Source: Psychrobacter aquimaris (lineage in GTDB: Bacteria; Pseudomonadota; Gammaproteobacteria; Pseudomonadales; Moraxellaceae). From it: 64,000 nt of DNA. Location: the NCBI RefSeq assembly GCF_016107525.1, contig NZ_JABASR010000004.1, positions 62,001-126,000 of the forward strand. The letters run 5' to 3'. Every line of letters begins with the position of its first letter. The stretch's first letter is position 1. The notes under the pieces were generated by a model, which was not told the DNA's origin, searched no databases, and saw only the letters and a program-made list of their open reading frames with translations. The position numbers were made by a program, and so were the translations under genes. This document shows, in pieces, positions 27,945-35,872 of the stretch.

Positions 27945-28577
27945 ATGATATTGGTAAGAAACTTGGAACTATTGGGTCAAGGTACGCAGAAACTGGTCTA
28001 CAAACACCCATCTGATACTGATAAGATTATCAAGATAATGAAGCCTGAACATGCGACATCTAATGGTGGTAGAAAGAGACAGCATCACTTGCGTGCTCAT
28101 CATTCTCAGGGAATATACAAACAGTTTCGCAGAGAAATATTGCAGTATTTACAGCTTTGTAAAAACAACTATAGTCTGCAACGATTTACGTTTCCAATGG
28201 AGACCGTTTATGGCTTTATCACAACAGATAAAGGGTTGGGACTAGTGACTGAAAAGGTCATAGACCCTAACGGTTCAACCATGACGCTTTATGAGCTTTC
28301 TAATACCAACCTTTTCAACGATACACACGCAAAGGCGTTAGATAAGTTTTTTGATGAGTGTTGTGAATTACATGTGGTATTGGGCGAAGTTAATATTGCT
28401 GGCATCATGTACACCGAGCACAGACAAGGTAGCCCTGAGTTTGTATTGGTCGATGGCATTGGTGAAAAGCTACTCATTCCTTTTAGAGCAATGAGTAAGA
28501 CCATTAATAGCCGTAATGTTCGAAAGATTGAAGCAAAAATAAAGTCCAAAATCGGTTATTACTCTACTAAGCATTAG
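27945..28577 (+). CDS. yrbL: YrbL family protein (kinase-like)
   Basis: A protein of about 210 residues similar to YrbL of enterobacteria, a PhoP-regulated protein of unknown biochemistry. It has a kinase-like layout: a glycine loop GQGTQKLVYKHP, a lysine in KIIKIMKPEH, a catalytic-loop-like stretch GEVNIAGIMY and a DFG-like LVDGIGEK. The ATG at 27945 has AAGGA 4 bases upstream; an in-frame ATG at 27927 is an alternative. Last gene of the glycan locus, 38 bases after the transferase, and followed by a strong terminator. Phosphorylation of a core sugar is a reasonable guess, not shown. Confidence 0.82.
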   Translation: MILVRNLELLGQGTQKLVYKHPSDTDKIIKIMKPEHATSNGGRKRQHHLRAHHSQGIYKQFRREILQYLQLCKNNYSLQRFTFPMETVYGFITTDKGLGLVTEKVIDPNGSTMTLYELSNTNLFNDTHAKALDKFFDECCELHVVLGEVNIAGIMYTEHRQGSPEFVLVDGIGEKLLIPFRAMSKTINSRNVRKIEAKIKSKIGYYSTKH

Positions 28578-28640
28578 AATTATAACCATGATAGTTATCA
28601 ATGTGACCTTTATTTATTCGCTACCAGTTTATAAATACAG

Positions 28641-28679
28641 TAAAAGACCCAAGACAACTTAGTCGTCTTGGGTCTTTTA
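28641..28679. terminator. Bidirectional rho-independent terminator
   Basis: A 15-bp stem (TAAAAGACCCAAGAC and its complement) with a short loop, and A and T runs at both ends. It closes the glycan locus and the convergent ilvE gene. Confidence 0.9.
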
Positions 28680-28707
28680 TTAGAACCTATCACTTCATGA
28701 ATCAGTC

Positions 28708-29637
28708 TTAATCAATAAAGCTTAACCAATCCATATACTGCTCATTGCGACCATGAACCACATCAAAGTATAGGGTCTGTAGCTGCTCAGTCAAAGGTCC
28801 ACGTCCACCATTGCCGATAGTACGATCATCATATTCACGAATAGGTGTCACTTCGGCCGCCGTACCTGTCATAAAGATTTCATCTGCCAAGTAAAACTCA
28901 TCACGAGTGATACGGCGCTCAACGACCTTGATTCCTAGATCATCGGCAAATTGAATGATGGTACGACGCGTGATGCCGTCAAGTGCACCGCCCGCTAAAT
29001 CTGGCGTATGCAGCACACCGTCTTTGACTAAGAATAAGTTTTCACCTGCGCCTTGGCACACATAACCCTGTGGATCCATTAAGATGGCTTCGTCATAGCC
29101 ATTACGAGTGACTTCTTGGTTCGCCATGATGGACACAGGATAGTTGCTTGAGGCTTTTGCCTTACACATGGTCACATTGGTCATATGATGAGTAAATGAA
29201 GATGTTTTTACACGGATACCGTTTTTGATACCCTCTTCACCAAGATAAGCGCCCCAATGCCAAGCAGCAACCATGGCATTGATACTATTGTCACGTGAAG
29301 ACAAGCCTAGTTTTTCTGCACCGACCCAAATGAGCGGACGGATATAGGCTTCTGCCAAGTTGTTTTGCTTGACCACATCTTTGTGCGCTTGCTCAAGAGT
29401 CGCTGCATCAAATGGCACATTCATTTGAAAGATTTTTGCAGATCCTAGTAAGCGCTCGGTGTGTTCTTTTAGACGAAAAATTGCAGTACGGTTGTCGGCG
29501 GTTTGGTAAGCACGCACACCTTCAAACACCGCCATGCCATAATGCAAGCTATGCGTCAGCACATGAACTTTGGCATCTGGCTGTTCAATCATTGTGCCAT
29601 TCATCCAAAGCTTACCATCTTGTGTTGCCATATTCAT
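28708..29637 (-). CDS. ilvE: Branched-chain amino acid aminotransferase
   Basis: A 309-residue class IV PLP aminotransferase for the last step of Ile, Val and Leu synthesis. GKLWMNGTMIEQPDAKVHVL and HSLHYGMAVFEGVRAY are typical at the N-terminus. The PLP lysine is expected in TMCKAKASSNYPVS, and EIFMTGTAAEVTPIREYDD closes the active site. The length equals E. coli IlvE. AAGGATTATAAA before the ATG fixes the start. It is transcribed alone, with 284 bases separating it from glnE on the same strand. Confidence 0.95.
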   Translation of the reverse strand: MNMATQDGKLWMNGTMIEQPDAKVHVLTHSLHYGMAVFEGVRAYQTADNRTAIFRLKEHTERLLGSAKIFQMNVPFDAATLEQAHKDVVKQNNLAEAYIRPLIWVGAEKLGLSSRDNSINAMVAAWHWGAYLGEEGIKNGIRVKTSSFTHHMTNVTMCKAKASSNYPVSIMANQEVTRNGYDEAILMDPQGYVCQGAGENLFLVKDGVLHTPDLAGGALDGITRRTIIQFADDLGIKVVERRITRDEFYLADEIFMTGTAAEVTPIREYDDRTIGNGGRGPLTEQLQTLYFDVVHGRNEQYMDWLSFID

Positions 29638-29921
29638 TTTATAATCCTTATGTTAGCGCTAACGGCTAATTTTTTTAGATATAGTCGACGCACTTATAAA
29701 TGCTTCGACTAGAGGTGGTATTTAATCGTATTTATCAACATCATATGATAACACCACAGCGTCAAATTTTATTGCTAAAATACAGTGTCATTCTTACTAA
29801 GAAATAACCAACAACTGATAGCTTTATCGTGATGTGTTGCCAATTATATCACTGGCGGTGCTAGCAAATGAAATCTTTTAGTTTGAGCATCACAGGCTAT
29901 TATTTATAATCAAAAACCTTT

Positions 29922-32801
29922 TTAAGAGTTATGCGAATCGCCATCTGTTAGATTGACACCCATCAAATGTTGCCATTGCGCTTGCACTAATGCTCGTGTT
30001 TCTTTCCACAGTGACTCATCAACTAGTAACGATTGCTCTGATAACGCCAATTGATGAGTAGCAGCACGAATTCTGAGGTAGGCATCTGTCAAATCTTGGC
30101 AGACTTGCTCCTCCCAAATACCCAGTAATGCCACCTCTTCGAAAATACGGACGTTATCGCTCCATTTGGTCAGGCTTGGATGCTCATGCGAATAGGCCAA
30201 TACCGCAAATTGTGCTAAGAACTCAATGTCGATGATCCCGCCTGCATCTTGTTTAAGATGAAACTTACCTGCCTGTTGTTGCCATTGACTGGTACCCAGA
30301 TGTTTTTGCATCTTAATACGCATACTGGTGACTTCTGTACGTACCTGCTCTATCGTGCGTGGTAAGGACAATACGTCTCGGCGAATATCACAAAAACGTG
30401 CCGTCACTCGTTTGTCACCGCAAATCGCTCGTGCCCGTACCAAGGCTTGATGCTCCCACGACCATGCCTTTTCTAGCTGATAGGTTTCAAATGCATGACA
30501 AGACACCACCATCATACCGGCATTACCTGAGGGGCGCAGACGCATATCAATCTCATAAGCGCGGCCATCTCGAGTTTGGGTATTGAGATAGTTCATCAGC
30601 TTTTGTACCAAGCGGGCAGCAAACTTCATACCGCTGACCGATTTTTCACCCGTGGTCATGCCCTGCTCTTTTATCTTATGCAAAAACACCAGATCCAAAT
30701 CTGAAGAATACGACAACTCTAGCCCGCCAAGCTTGCCATAACCAATAATGGCAAAGCCGCAGTCCGCCTCGGTCACCGGGTCACCATCTTGACCAATAGG
30801 ATAGCCGTAGCGTTTGACAATTTCTGCAAAAGCCCGTTCTAATGCGGCTTCTAGTACCACCGCTGCGATATAAGTGAGAGAATCCGACACCTTCATAATC
30901 GGACGCTCAGCCAATACATCACTGGCGGCGACAGCCAACACTTGATTCTTTTTAAATAGTCTTAATACGCTAAGCAGCTCTTCTTCGTCATTAGGCTCTA
31001 CGCGCAATAACTGTTGACGCAAAATATCACGCAACTCTGGCTTATCAGGCAAGTGACGATAACGCTGCTGTAAAAAAGTATCTAAGAGCACAGGATAATG
31101 TGCCAACTCTTTGGCAATCCAAGGACTGGCAGACAGCATGGGTATCAACTCAATCGTCGCATTGGGGTTTTCTGCAATCATCACCAAATAGATAGAGCGA
31201 CGACAAATCGCTTCGAGCAATGTAATGAGACGTGGCAAAGCGGTATTGGCCAGTTGCTGCTGCTCTTGATGAGCGAGTAACGCATGGATAATCACAGGAT
31301 AAGCGTCATCCAACCGCTCGCGAGCTTCATCGCTCAAGTTAGCAACCATCTTTGACTGCCAAAAACTTTGTAACAGCGCCCGATTTTCTGCCGTTAGTAC
31401 TTCGTTCAATCGTGCAATCTGTTCATCAAGATGTTCGGGCTCAAGATCTGTATTTTCATGATCAGGTATCTGACGTTCGGTGACCATACGCTCAAAGGGA
31501 ACATTGACATTGTCTCGGTGGTGGTTGAGCGTGTTTAACAGTGCATTCCAATCATCAAACCCAAGGGTAACTGCCAAGTTATGCTGCCATTGCGGATCGT
31601 GTGGCAGACGCTGAGTCTGTTGATCATTGATCGCTTGAATGGCGTGTTCAAGGCGACGTAAAAAACGATACGCGGCTTGGAGCTCTTGATAAGTAATGCT
31701 CTCTAGATACTCAAGCTTGTGCAATACCTGCATCGCTTGTAAACAAGATTTCACCTGTAGTTGAGGATGCCTGCCACCATAAATCAACTGAAAGGCTTGC
31801 ACAATAAACTCAATGTCTCTAATACCGCCAGCACCCAGCTTGATATTATCCAAATCCTCCCGCTGTGCCACTTGATTTTGAATAAGGGACTTCATCTCCC
31901 TGAGTGCTGAAAAAGCACTGTAATCCACGTAATAACGAAAAACAAAGGGCTTGATGAGCGCTTGTATCTCATCATAAAACGGCTGCTCTATCTGCCCGAC
32001 TACTCGCGCTTTTAGCCACGCAAAACGCTCCCATGCGCGTCCATGCTGAGAGAAATACTTTTGCAATGCGGACAGATGAATGGCCAAATCACTACCATCA
32101 CCCCACGGTCGCAGACGCATATCCACTCGAAAGACAAAACCATCAGCCGTCTTCTGATCCAGTAATTTAATAATACCTTGACCGAGCCTTGTCATAAACC
32201 GCTTATTGTCTATGCTGCGCGCGCCTTTTGATTTATCGCCATTGGTTGCGCCGCGTGCCTGATGGACAAAGATAAGGTCTATATCGCTCGATAGGTTCAG
32301 CTCATGAGCGCCAAGCTTACCCATTGCCATAATCGCCATGTCATCAATTTGCACGTTACCTTTGGTATTAATAAAAGTCGGTTCGCCGTACTGCTTGATC
32401 AAATGCTGATAGGTATAATCTTTGGCAAATGAGATACATCCATCCGCAAACTCCGACAGCTCATCGGTCAATTGCTCAAGCACTATCAGTTGTAAGGCGT
32501 CTTGCCAAATCCAGCGCATCATCAGCAGCGTACGTAGATGACGCAAGCCTCTCATCACCTTCATTTCGTCAGCAAGTTGGTAGTTTTCATCTAACGTATA
32601 ATCTTGAATCAAATCATCGATTTGCTGCCGAGTTAAGGTCTGATCTAATGGGTAGCTACGTAAAAATGTTTGGCATGAAACCGTCCGACTCTCCCAAATC
32701 TGGTAAGCGAACTCGCTTGCCGTCTGCAATACTTGCAGCTGTTCGGCTGTAGGCTGACAATCTGTACCATGGGTCGCACGTGAAGGCATAGCAGGTGACA
32801 T
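29922..32801 (-). CDS. glnE: Bifunctional glutamine synthetase adenylyltransferase / adenylyl-removing enzyme
   Basis: A 959-residue GlnE that adds and removes AMP on glutamine synthetase according to nitrogen status. Two nucleotidyltransferase domains are visible: the N-terminal deadenylylase with GKLGAHELNLSSDIDLIF (residues 161-178) and the C-terminal adenylylase with GYGKLGGLELSYSSDLDL. MRLRPWGDGSDLAIH and MRLRPSGNAGMMV follow their respective domains, and GAGGIRDIEFIVQ and DAGGIIDIEFLAQ are the repeated helical motifs. Length matches E. coli (946). AAGGAG lies 11 bases before the ATG. Confidence 0.96.
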   Translation of the reverse strand: MSPAMPSRATHGTDCQPTAEQLQVLQTASEFAYQIWESRTVSCQTFLRSYPLDQTLTRQQIDDLIQDYTLDENYQLADEMKVMRGLRHLRTLLMMRWIWQDALQLIVLEQLTDELSEFADGCISFAKDYTYQHLIKQYGEPTFINTKGNVQIDDMAIMAMGKLGAHELNLSSDIDLIFVHQARGATNGDKSKGARSIDNKRFMTRLGQGIIKLLDQKTADGFVFRVDMRLRPWGDGSDLAIHLSALQKYFSQHGRAWERFAWLKARVVGQIEQPFYDEIQALIKPFVFRYYVDYSAFSALREMKSLIQNQVAQREDLDNIKLGAGGIRDIEFIVQAFQLIYGGRHPQLQVKSCLQAMQVLHKLEYLESITYQELQAAYRFLRRLEHAIQAINDQQTQRLPHDPQWQHNLAVTLGFDDWNALLNTLNHHRDNVNVPFERMVTERQIPDHENTDLEPEHLDEQIARLNEVLTAENRALLQSFWQSKMVANLSDEARERLDDAYPVIIHALLAHQEQQQLANTALPRLITLLEAICRRSIYLVMIAENPNATIELIPMLSASPWIAKELAHYPVLLDTFLQQRYRHLPDKPELRDILRQQLLRVEPNDEEELLSVLRLFKKNQVLAVAASDVLAERPIMKVSDSLTYIAAVVLEAALERAFAEIVKRYGYPIGQDGDPVTEADCGFAIIGYGKLGGLELSYSSDLDLVFLHKIKEQGMTTGEKSVSGMKFAARLVQKLMNYLNTQTRDGRAYEIDMRLRPSGNAGMMVVSCHAFETYQLEKAWSWEHQALVRARAICGDKRVTARFCDIRRDVLSLPRTIEQVRTEVTSMRIKMQKHLGTSQWQQQAGKFHLKQDAGGIIDIEFLAQFAVLAYSHEHPSLTKWSDNVRIFEEVALLGIWEEQVCQDLTDAYLRIRAATHQLALSEQSLLVDESLWKETRALVQAQWQHLMGVNLTDGDSHNS

Positions 32802-33017
32802 AGGGAACTAAACTCCTTACATAGAGTGATAAGACTACGTGAACTTAGCGCATAAGTTTATCGTTTTTTCTTACGAAGCAGTCACAGCATCAACTAACGA
32901 TACGCAATATGTCAGTATTTAATATAAAACTACGTTTAATGACAGTGACCCTATTTGCTTTTGAGCGCTTTATGGTAGCATAAACAACTTTAGCGCAGAT
33001 GATTGAAAAGAGCTCTT

Positions 33018-33434
33018 ATGACAACCACGACCCCATTGCTTCTGATTACCGCTGATCCTAGCCACCCGCTTGCCTATTTAGCGCTACGTTATGCACGCGC
33101 TTATCTGCAAAACGCCGCCAATAAAAAAGATACCAATGATAATACCACCTTAAACGTATTTTTTTATGGCGATGCGGCTAATACTGCCAATGATCTACGC
33201 TGGCAGTCGGCAGACCAAATTAATTTGACCAAAGAGTGGCAAACACTCGCTGAGCAGTTCCAGTTAGCGCTGCCCGTCTGTGTCAGTACCGCACTCAGTC
33301 GCGGCATTAGCGACACAGATAACAGCAAGCGCCATCAACTTAATGGTGACAACCTTGCTACTGGCTTTGCACTGGTCGGACTGAGTGAGCTTGCGATGAT
33401 GATGCAAGGCGACTGTCGTTTGATGCAGTTTTGA
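33018..33434 (+). CDS. tusD: Sulfurtransferase complex subunit TusD (DsrE family)
   Basis: A 138-residue subunit of the TusBCD complex that relays sulfur from TusA to TusE for 2-thiolation of tRNA wobble uridine. The active cysteine Cys88 sits in ALPVCVSTALSRGI, matching the TusD cysteine region. The C-terminal GDCRLMQF matches the family end. An in-frame TTG five codons upstream is less likely; AGAG lies 5 bases before the ATG at 33018. An insert rich in Asn, Asp, Thr and Lys (residues 31-45) separates the first helix from the second strand. First gene of tusD-C-B-E. Confidence 0.88.
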   Translation: MTTTTPLLLITADPSHPLAYLALRYARAYLQNAANKKDTNDNTTLNVFFYGDAANTANDLRWQSADQINLTKEWQTLAEQFQLALPVCVSTALSRGISDTDNSKRHQLNGDNLATGFALVGLSELAMMMQGDCRLMQF

Positions 33435-33505
33435 TCACTTGCCGTGCAGACAGACTACATTTTATGATAATAACTATCAGCGACCAATTAGAGTAGGAAT
33501 TAACC

Positions 33506-33829
33506 ATGAGACTATTAATTCAGCTGCACACGCCGACTGAGATGGCGAGTTATGAAGGCTGTGCGCTTGCATTAACGCTCGCGACCTTTGGTCATGAAGT
33601 ACAGCTGTATTTAGATGCGCCTGTTTTTGGTTTATTGATGCAGCCTGCGTCGCGTTTGCACGGCATGATTCAGTCGCTTGAGCTATATGACATGCCAGCC
33701 GCTTGGCTACCTGACGATGTCTTTAGCGGCTGGGTCACTGGTATGCTGCCTATTGATTTGGCTTCACAATTGACATTGATACCTGAAGTGGTAAATTCAT
33801 CAGATTTTGAGCAAATACTAAGATTTTAG
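33506..33829 (+). CDS. tusC: Sulfur relay protein TusC/DsrF-like
   Basis: A 107-residue DsrE/DsrF-fold protein in the TusC position. The N-terminus MRLLIQLHTPTEMASYEGCA and VQLYLDAPVFGLLM are the recognisable strand and loop elements; GHEVQLYL is a typical family stretch. It should form the BCD heterohexamer with the products on either side. The identification rests mainly on gene order, because the sequence is divergent. AGTAGGAATTAACC precedes the ATG. A MITE-like element lies between its stop and tusB. Confidence 0.8.
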   Translation: MRLLIQLHTPTEMASYEGCALALTLATFGHEVQLYLDAPVFGLLMQPASRLHGMIQSLELYDMPAAWLPDDVFSGWVTGMLPIDLASQLTLIPEVVNSSDFEQILRF

Positions 33830-33861
33830 CATCGCAATTTTATTTGTAATACTTTAAATAC

Positions 33862-33941
33862 TAGGGTATGTCCTCATTTTCAAAATGAGATAAGTTTTAG
33901 CTCATTTAGGTATTAATTGATTGAATTGAGTACATGCCCTA
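33862..33941 (+). repeat. MITE-like dispersed repeat, copy 3 (80 bp, internally deleted)
   Basis: Begins TAGGGTATGTCCTCATTTT and ends ATTGAATTGAGTACATGCCC plus TA. It keeps both ends of the family at 6104, 20206 and 39427 and the GTTTTAGCTCATTTAGG stretch, but lacks the central 90-100 bp. It sits between tusC and tusB, 30 bases before the tusB start codon. Confidence 0.82.
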
Positions 33942-33971
33942 TCCTACATCTAGCAAAAATCGGACACTGTT

Positions 33972-34331
33972 ATGGCAACTTTATATCAAATACACAGCAC
34001 AATGGATACACTCAGGCGCAGTGTCGATGAGATGTCGCGCACATGGCGCACTGGTGATAGCATACTCTTACTTGGTGCCACTGTGGCTTTTATCAGTTGG
34101 CTTGATGCGTATTTGAGTGATAGTGAAATACAAGGCATCGCAGATATTTATGCCTTAGCCGATGATGTGGCACAGCTGAGCACCAACACTAGCGCGAAGC
34201 TCAATCTAGAGACTAAGTTGAGTGGGCTATTAACGGATGCAGAGTGGGTCAATCTGACTCAGAATACCAATGCTAGTAATACCAACACTAATAATGCGAA
34301 GTTTGATAAAGTAGTGACCATCGCCCTATGA
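33972..34331 (+). CDS. tusB: Sulfur relay protein TusB/DsrH-like
   Basis: A 119-residue protein in the TusB position. The N-terminus ATLYQIHSTMDTLRRSVD and GDSILLLGATVAFISWLDAYL match the short TusB/DsrH pattern of one strand, a helix and a strand with GD. E. coli TusB is 95 residues; the extra length is a C-terminal Asn/Thr-rich stretch (NTNASNTNTNNAK) before a final strand. The stop overlaps the tusE start by 4 bases (ATGA). The family match is weak on its own; context decides. Confidence 0.78.
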   Translation: MATLYQIHSTMDTLRRSVDEMSRTWRTGDSILLLGATVAFISWLDAYLSDSEIQGIADIYALADDVAQLSTNTSAKLNLETKLSGLLTDAEWVNLTQNTNASNTNTNNAKFDKVVTIAL

Positions 34332-34681
34332 ATAACGATAATACGACCAATCACAATATAACGGCAATCAACGTTGAATTAGATCAAGATGGTCATTTAT
34401 GTGACCATAACATTTGGACCCCTGATGTTGCTCAGCAATTGGCCAACACTCTAGAGGTACAACTAGAGACTGAGCACTTACAAATATTACAACAAGTACG
34501 GGCATTTTTTATTCAGTTTAATCACGCACCAGCCACGCGCCCACTGATTAAATGGTTGCAGAAAACCTTACCCGAGCATGATATTAGCAATCAGAAACTA
34601 CAGCAGTTATTCAAAACTGGCTTGGTCGCGCGTCATGTGAATCGCTTGGCGGGCTTACCCAAGCCACCCAATTGTTTATAA
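34328..34681 (+). CDS. tusE: Sulfurtransferase TusE/DsrC family
   Basis: A 117-residue TusE, which receives sulfur from TusBCD and hands it to MnmA. The family's end is clear: LFKTGLVARHVNRLAGLPKP followed by PNCL, with the active Cys116 as the penultimate residue. VELDQDGHLCDHNIWTPDVAQQLA and RPLIKWLQKTL also fit. The extra ten or so N-terminal residues (MNNDNTTNHN) are polar. Start overlaps the tusB stop by 4 bases, so the two are translationally coupled. Confidence 0.92.
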   Translation: MNNDNTTNHNITAINVELDQDGHLCDHNIWTPDVAQQLANTLEVQLETEHLQILQQVRAFFIQFNHAPATRPLIKWLQKTLPEHDISNQKLQQLFKTGLVARHVNRLAGLPKPPNCL

Positions 34682-34782
34682 GGCCTATGGCTGATGAATT
34701 GTTATGAATGGCGATGAGCACCTGAATTTTGTGTGATCGCCTTTAGGGTCTGTTGAACATACCAATATGGTACTGCCAGCGG

Positions 34783-35328
34783 CTATTTTGGATCATATAC
34801 CGTTAAGGTTTCATAGCCGATACTACGACCTTCATCGCCAGTAAAGCCTTGCTGACGCCATACCTCATACAGACATATCGCCACACTATTCGATAGGTTC
34901 AAACTGCGTGAATCAGCCAGCATTGGCAACCTTAGCCAATTATCAGCGCCAATATCTTCACGAATATCATCTGCCAGACCTGCTGTTTCAGAGCCAAATA
35001 CTAAGGCAACATTAGCCGTCTGGTCAGTCATCGGCTGTCCACCAAAGTCATAGTCATAAAAAGGCTTGCTCAGCTTGGTAGTTAAGGCTGTAACAGTATG
35101 ACAATCGGCTGCCTGTAGCGCCAGTTTTGCTGCCGCCCAATCATCATGTACTTGTAGGTGCGCGTATTCATGATAATCCAAACCTGCACGACGTAGCTTT
35201 TTATCATCAAGCTCAAATCCTAACGGCCTAACCAAATGTAGCTGCGCGCCCGTGTTGGCACATAAGCGAATAATATTGCCCGTGTTGCTAGGCATTTTGG
35301 GCGCTACTAACACAATATGGGTGGTCAT
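34783..35328 (-). CDS. trmL: tRNA (cytidine(34)-2'-O)-methyltransferase
   Basis: A 181-residue SPOUT methyltransferase that 2'-O-methylates the wobble base of leucine tRNAs. The fold's signatures are MTTHIVLVAPKMPSNTGNII at the start, RLCANTGAQLHLVRPLGF, LVFGSETAGL and LRLPMLADSRSLNLSNSVAI at the knot. The C-terminal tail is about 20 residues longer than E. coli TrmL (157). AAGGAGTCGAT before the ATG fixes the start. It converges on tusE, another tRNA wobble-modification gene, but transcription is separate. Confidence 0.94.
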   Translation of the reverse strand: MTTHIVLVAPKMPSNTGNIIRLCANTGAQLHLVRPLGFELDDKKLRRAGLDYHEYAHLQVHDDWAAAKLALQAADCHTVTALTTKLSKPFYDYDFGGQPMTDQTANVALVFGSETAGLADDIREDIGADNWLRLPMLADSRSLNLSNSVAICLYEVWRQQGFTGDEGRSIGYETLTVYDPK

Positions 35329-35616
35329 ATCGACTCCTTAAGTCATTAAATCTGCAAGTTGCCATTAATCGAAGATAACGTGGACAGACTCTATTAAAAT
35401 GATGATTAATTGAATTTATGAACAAAGAGTAAGTAAAAGTTACAGTTTACTGCCAATAATTACATTTTGATACTGTGCACGGTTTTTAACTTTCACTATG
35501 ATGTCTCTAACGGATATCGAGATAGTATTTATCAATTGTTATCTTATCCAATAACCCCTCAGTGATGCTTAGCATCACTGTTATTATTTATAACGACCTA
35601 TTTTGAGGATTCTATT

Positions 35617-35757
35617 ATGAAAAAAGTAATCATCGCATCTTTAACTGCTATGTTTGTTCTAACTGGTTGCAACACTTTTAAAGGTTTGGGTCAAGACGTA
35701 TCAAGCGCTGGCCAAGCTGTTACTGGCGGCGCACAAGACGTGCAAAATAAAATCTAA
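35617..35757 (+). CDS. Entericidin-like small lipoprotein
   Basis: A 46-residue peptide. MKKVIIASLTAMFVLTGC is a lipoprotein signal with lipobox LTGC (Cys18). The mature part NTFKGLGQDVSSAGQAVTGG is small-residue rich and matches the entericidin EcnA/EcnB pattern (CNTxxGxGxDV). In E. coli the pair acts as an antidote and a bacteriolytic lipoprotein in stationary phase; only one member is seen here. GAGGATTCTATT precedes the ATG and a strong terminator follows 23 bases after the stop, supporting a real monocistronic gene. Toxicity is not implied by sequence alone. Confidence 0.85.
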   Translation: MKKVIIASLTAMFVLTGCNTFKGLGQDVSSAGQAVTGGAQDVQNKI

Positions 35758-35780
35758 GTATTGATTTTTTTAGCGTATTT

Positions 35781-35817
35781 AAAAGGCTTATCATCTATGT
35801 GATAAGCCTTTTTTTAT
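35781..35817 (+). terminator. Rho-independent terminator of the entericidin-like gene
   Basis: AAGGCTTATCA and TGATAAGCCTT form an 11-bp stem with a 6-base loop followed by a T run. It may also act on hemW transcripts from the other strand. Confidence 0.9.
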
Positions 35818-35872
35818 AACGGTATTTTTTTGATATTAAAACTGATATTAAAGACACGCTGAACATCTCCAA

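Noticed and set aside
20400..28577. Phase-variable repeats in the glycan genes
   Set aside because: No long homopolymer or tetranucleotide tract was seen in the coding regions.
34745..34762. TAGGGTCTGTTGAACATA, resembling an IS or repeat end
   Set aside because: No partner end was found nearby; a lone 18-base match is not enough.
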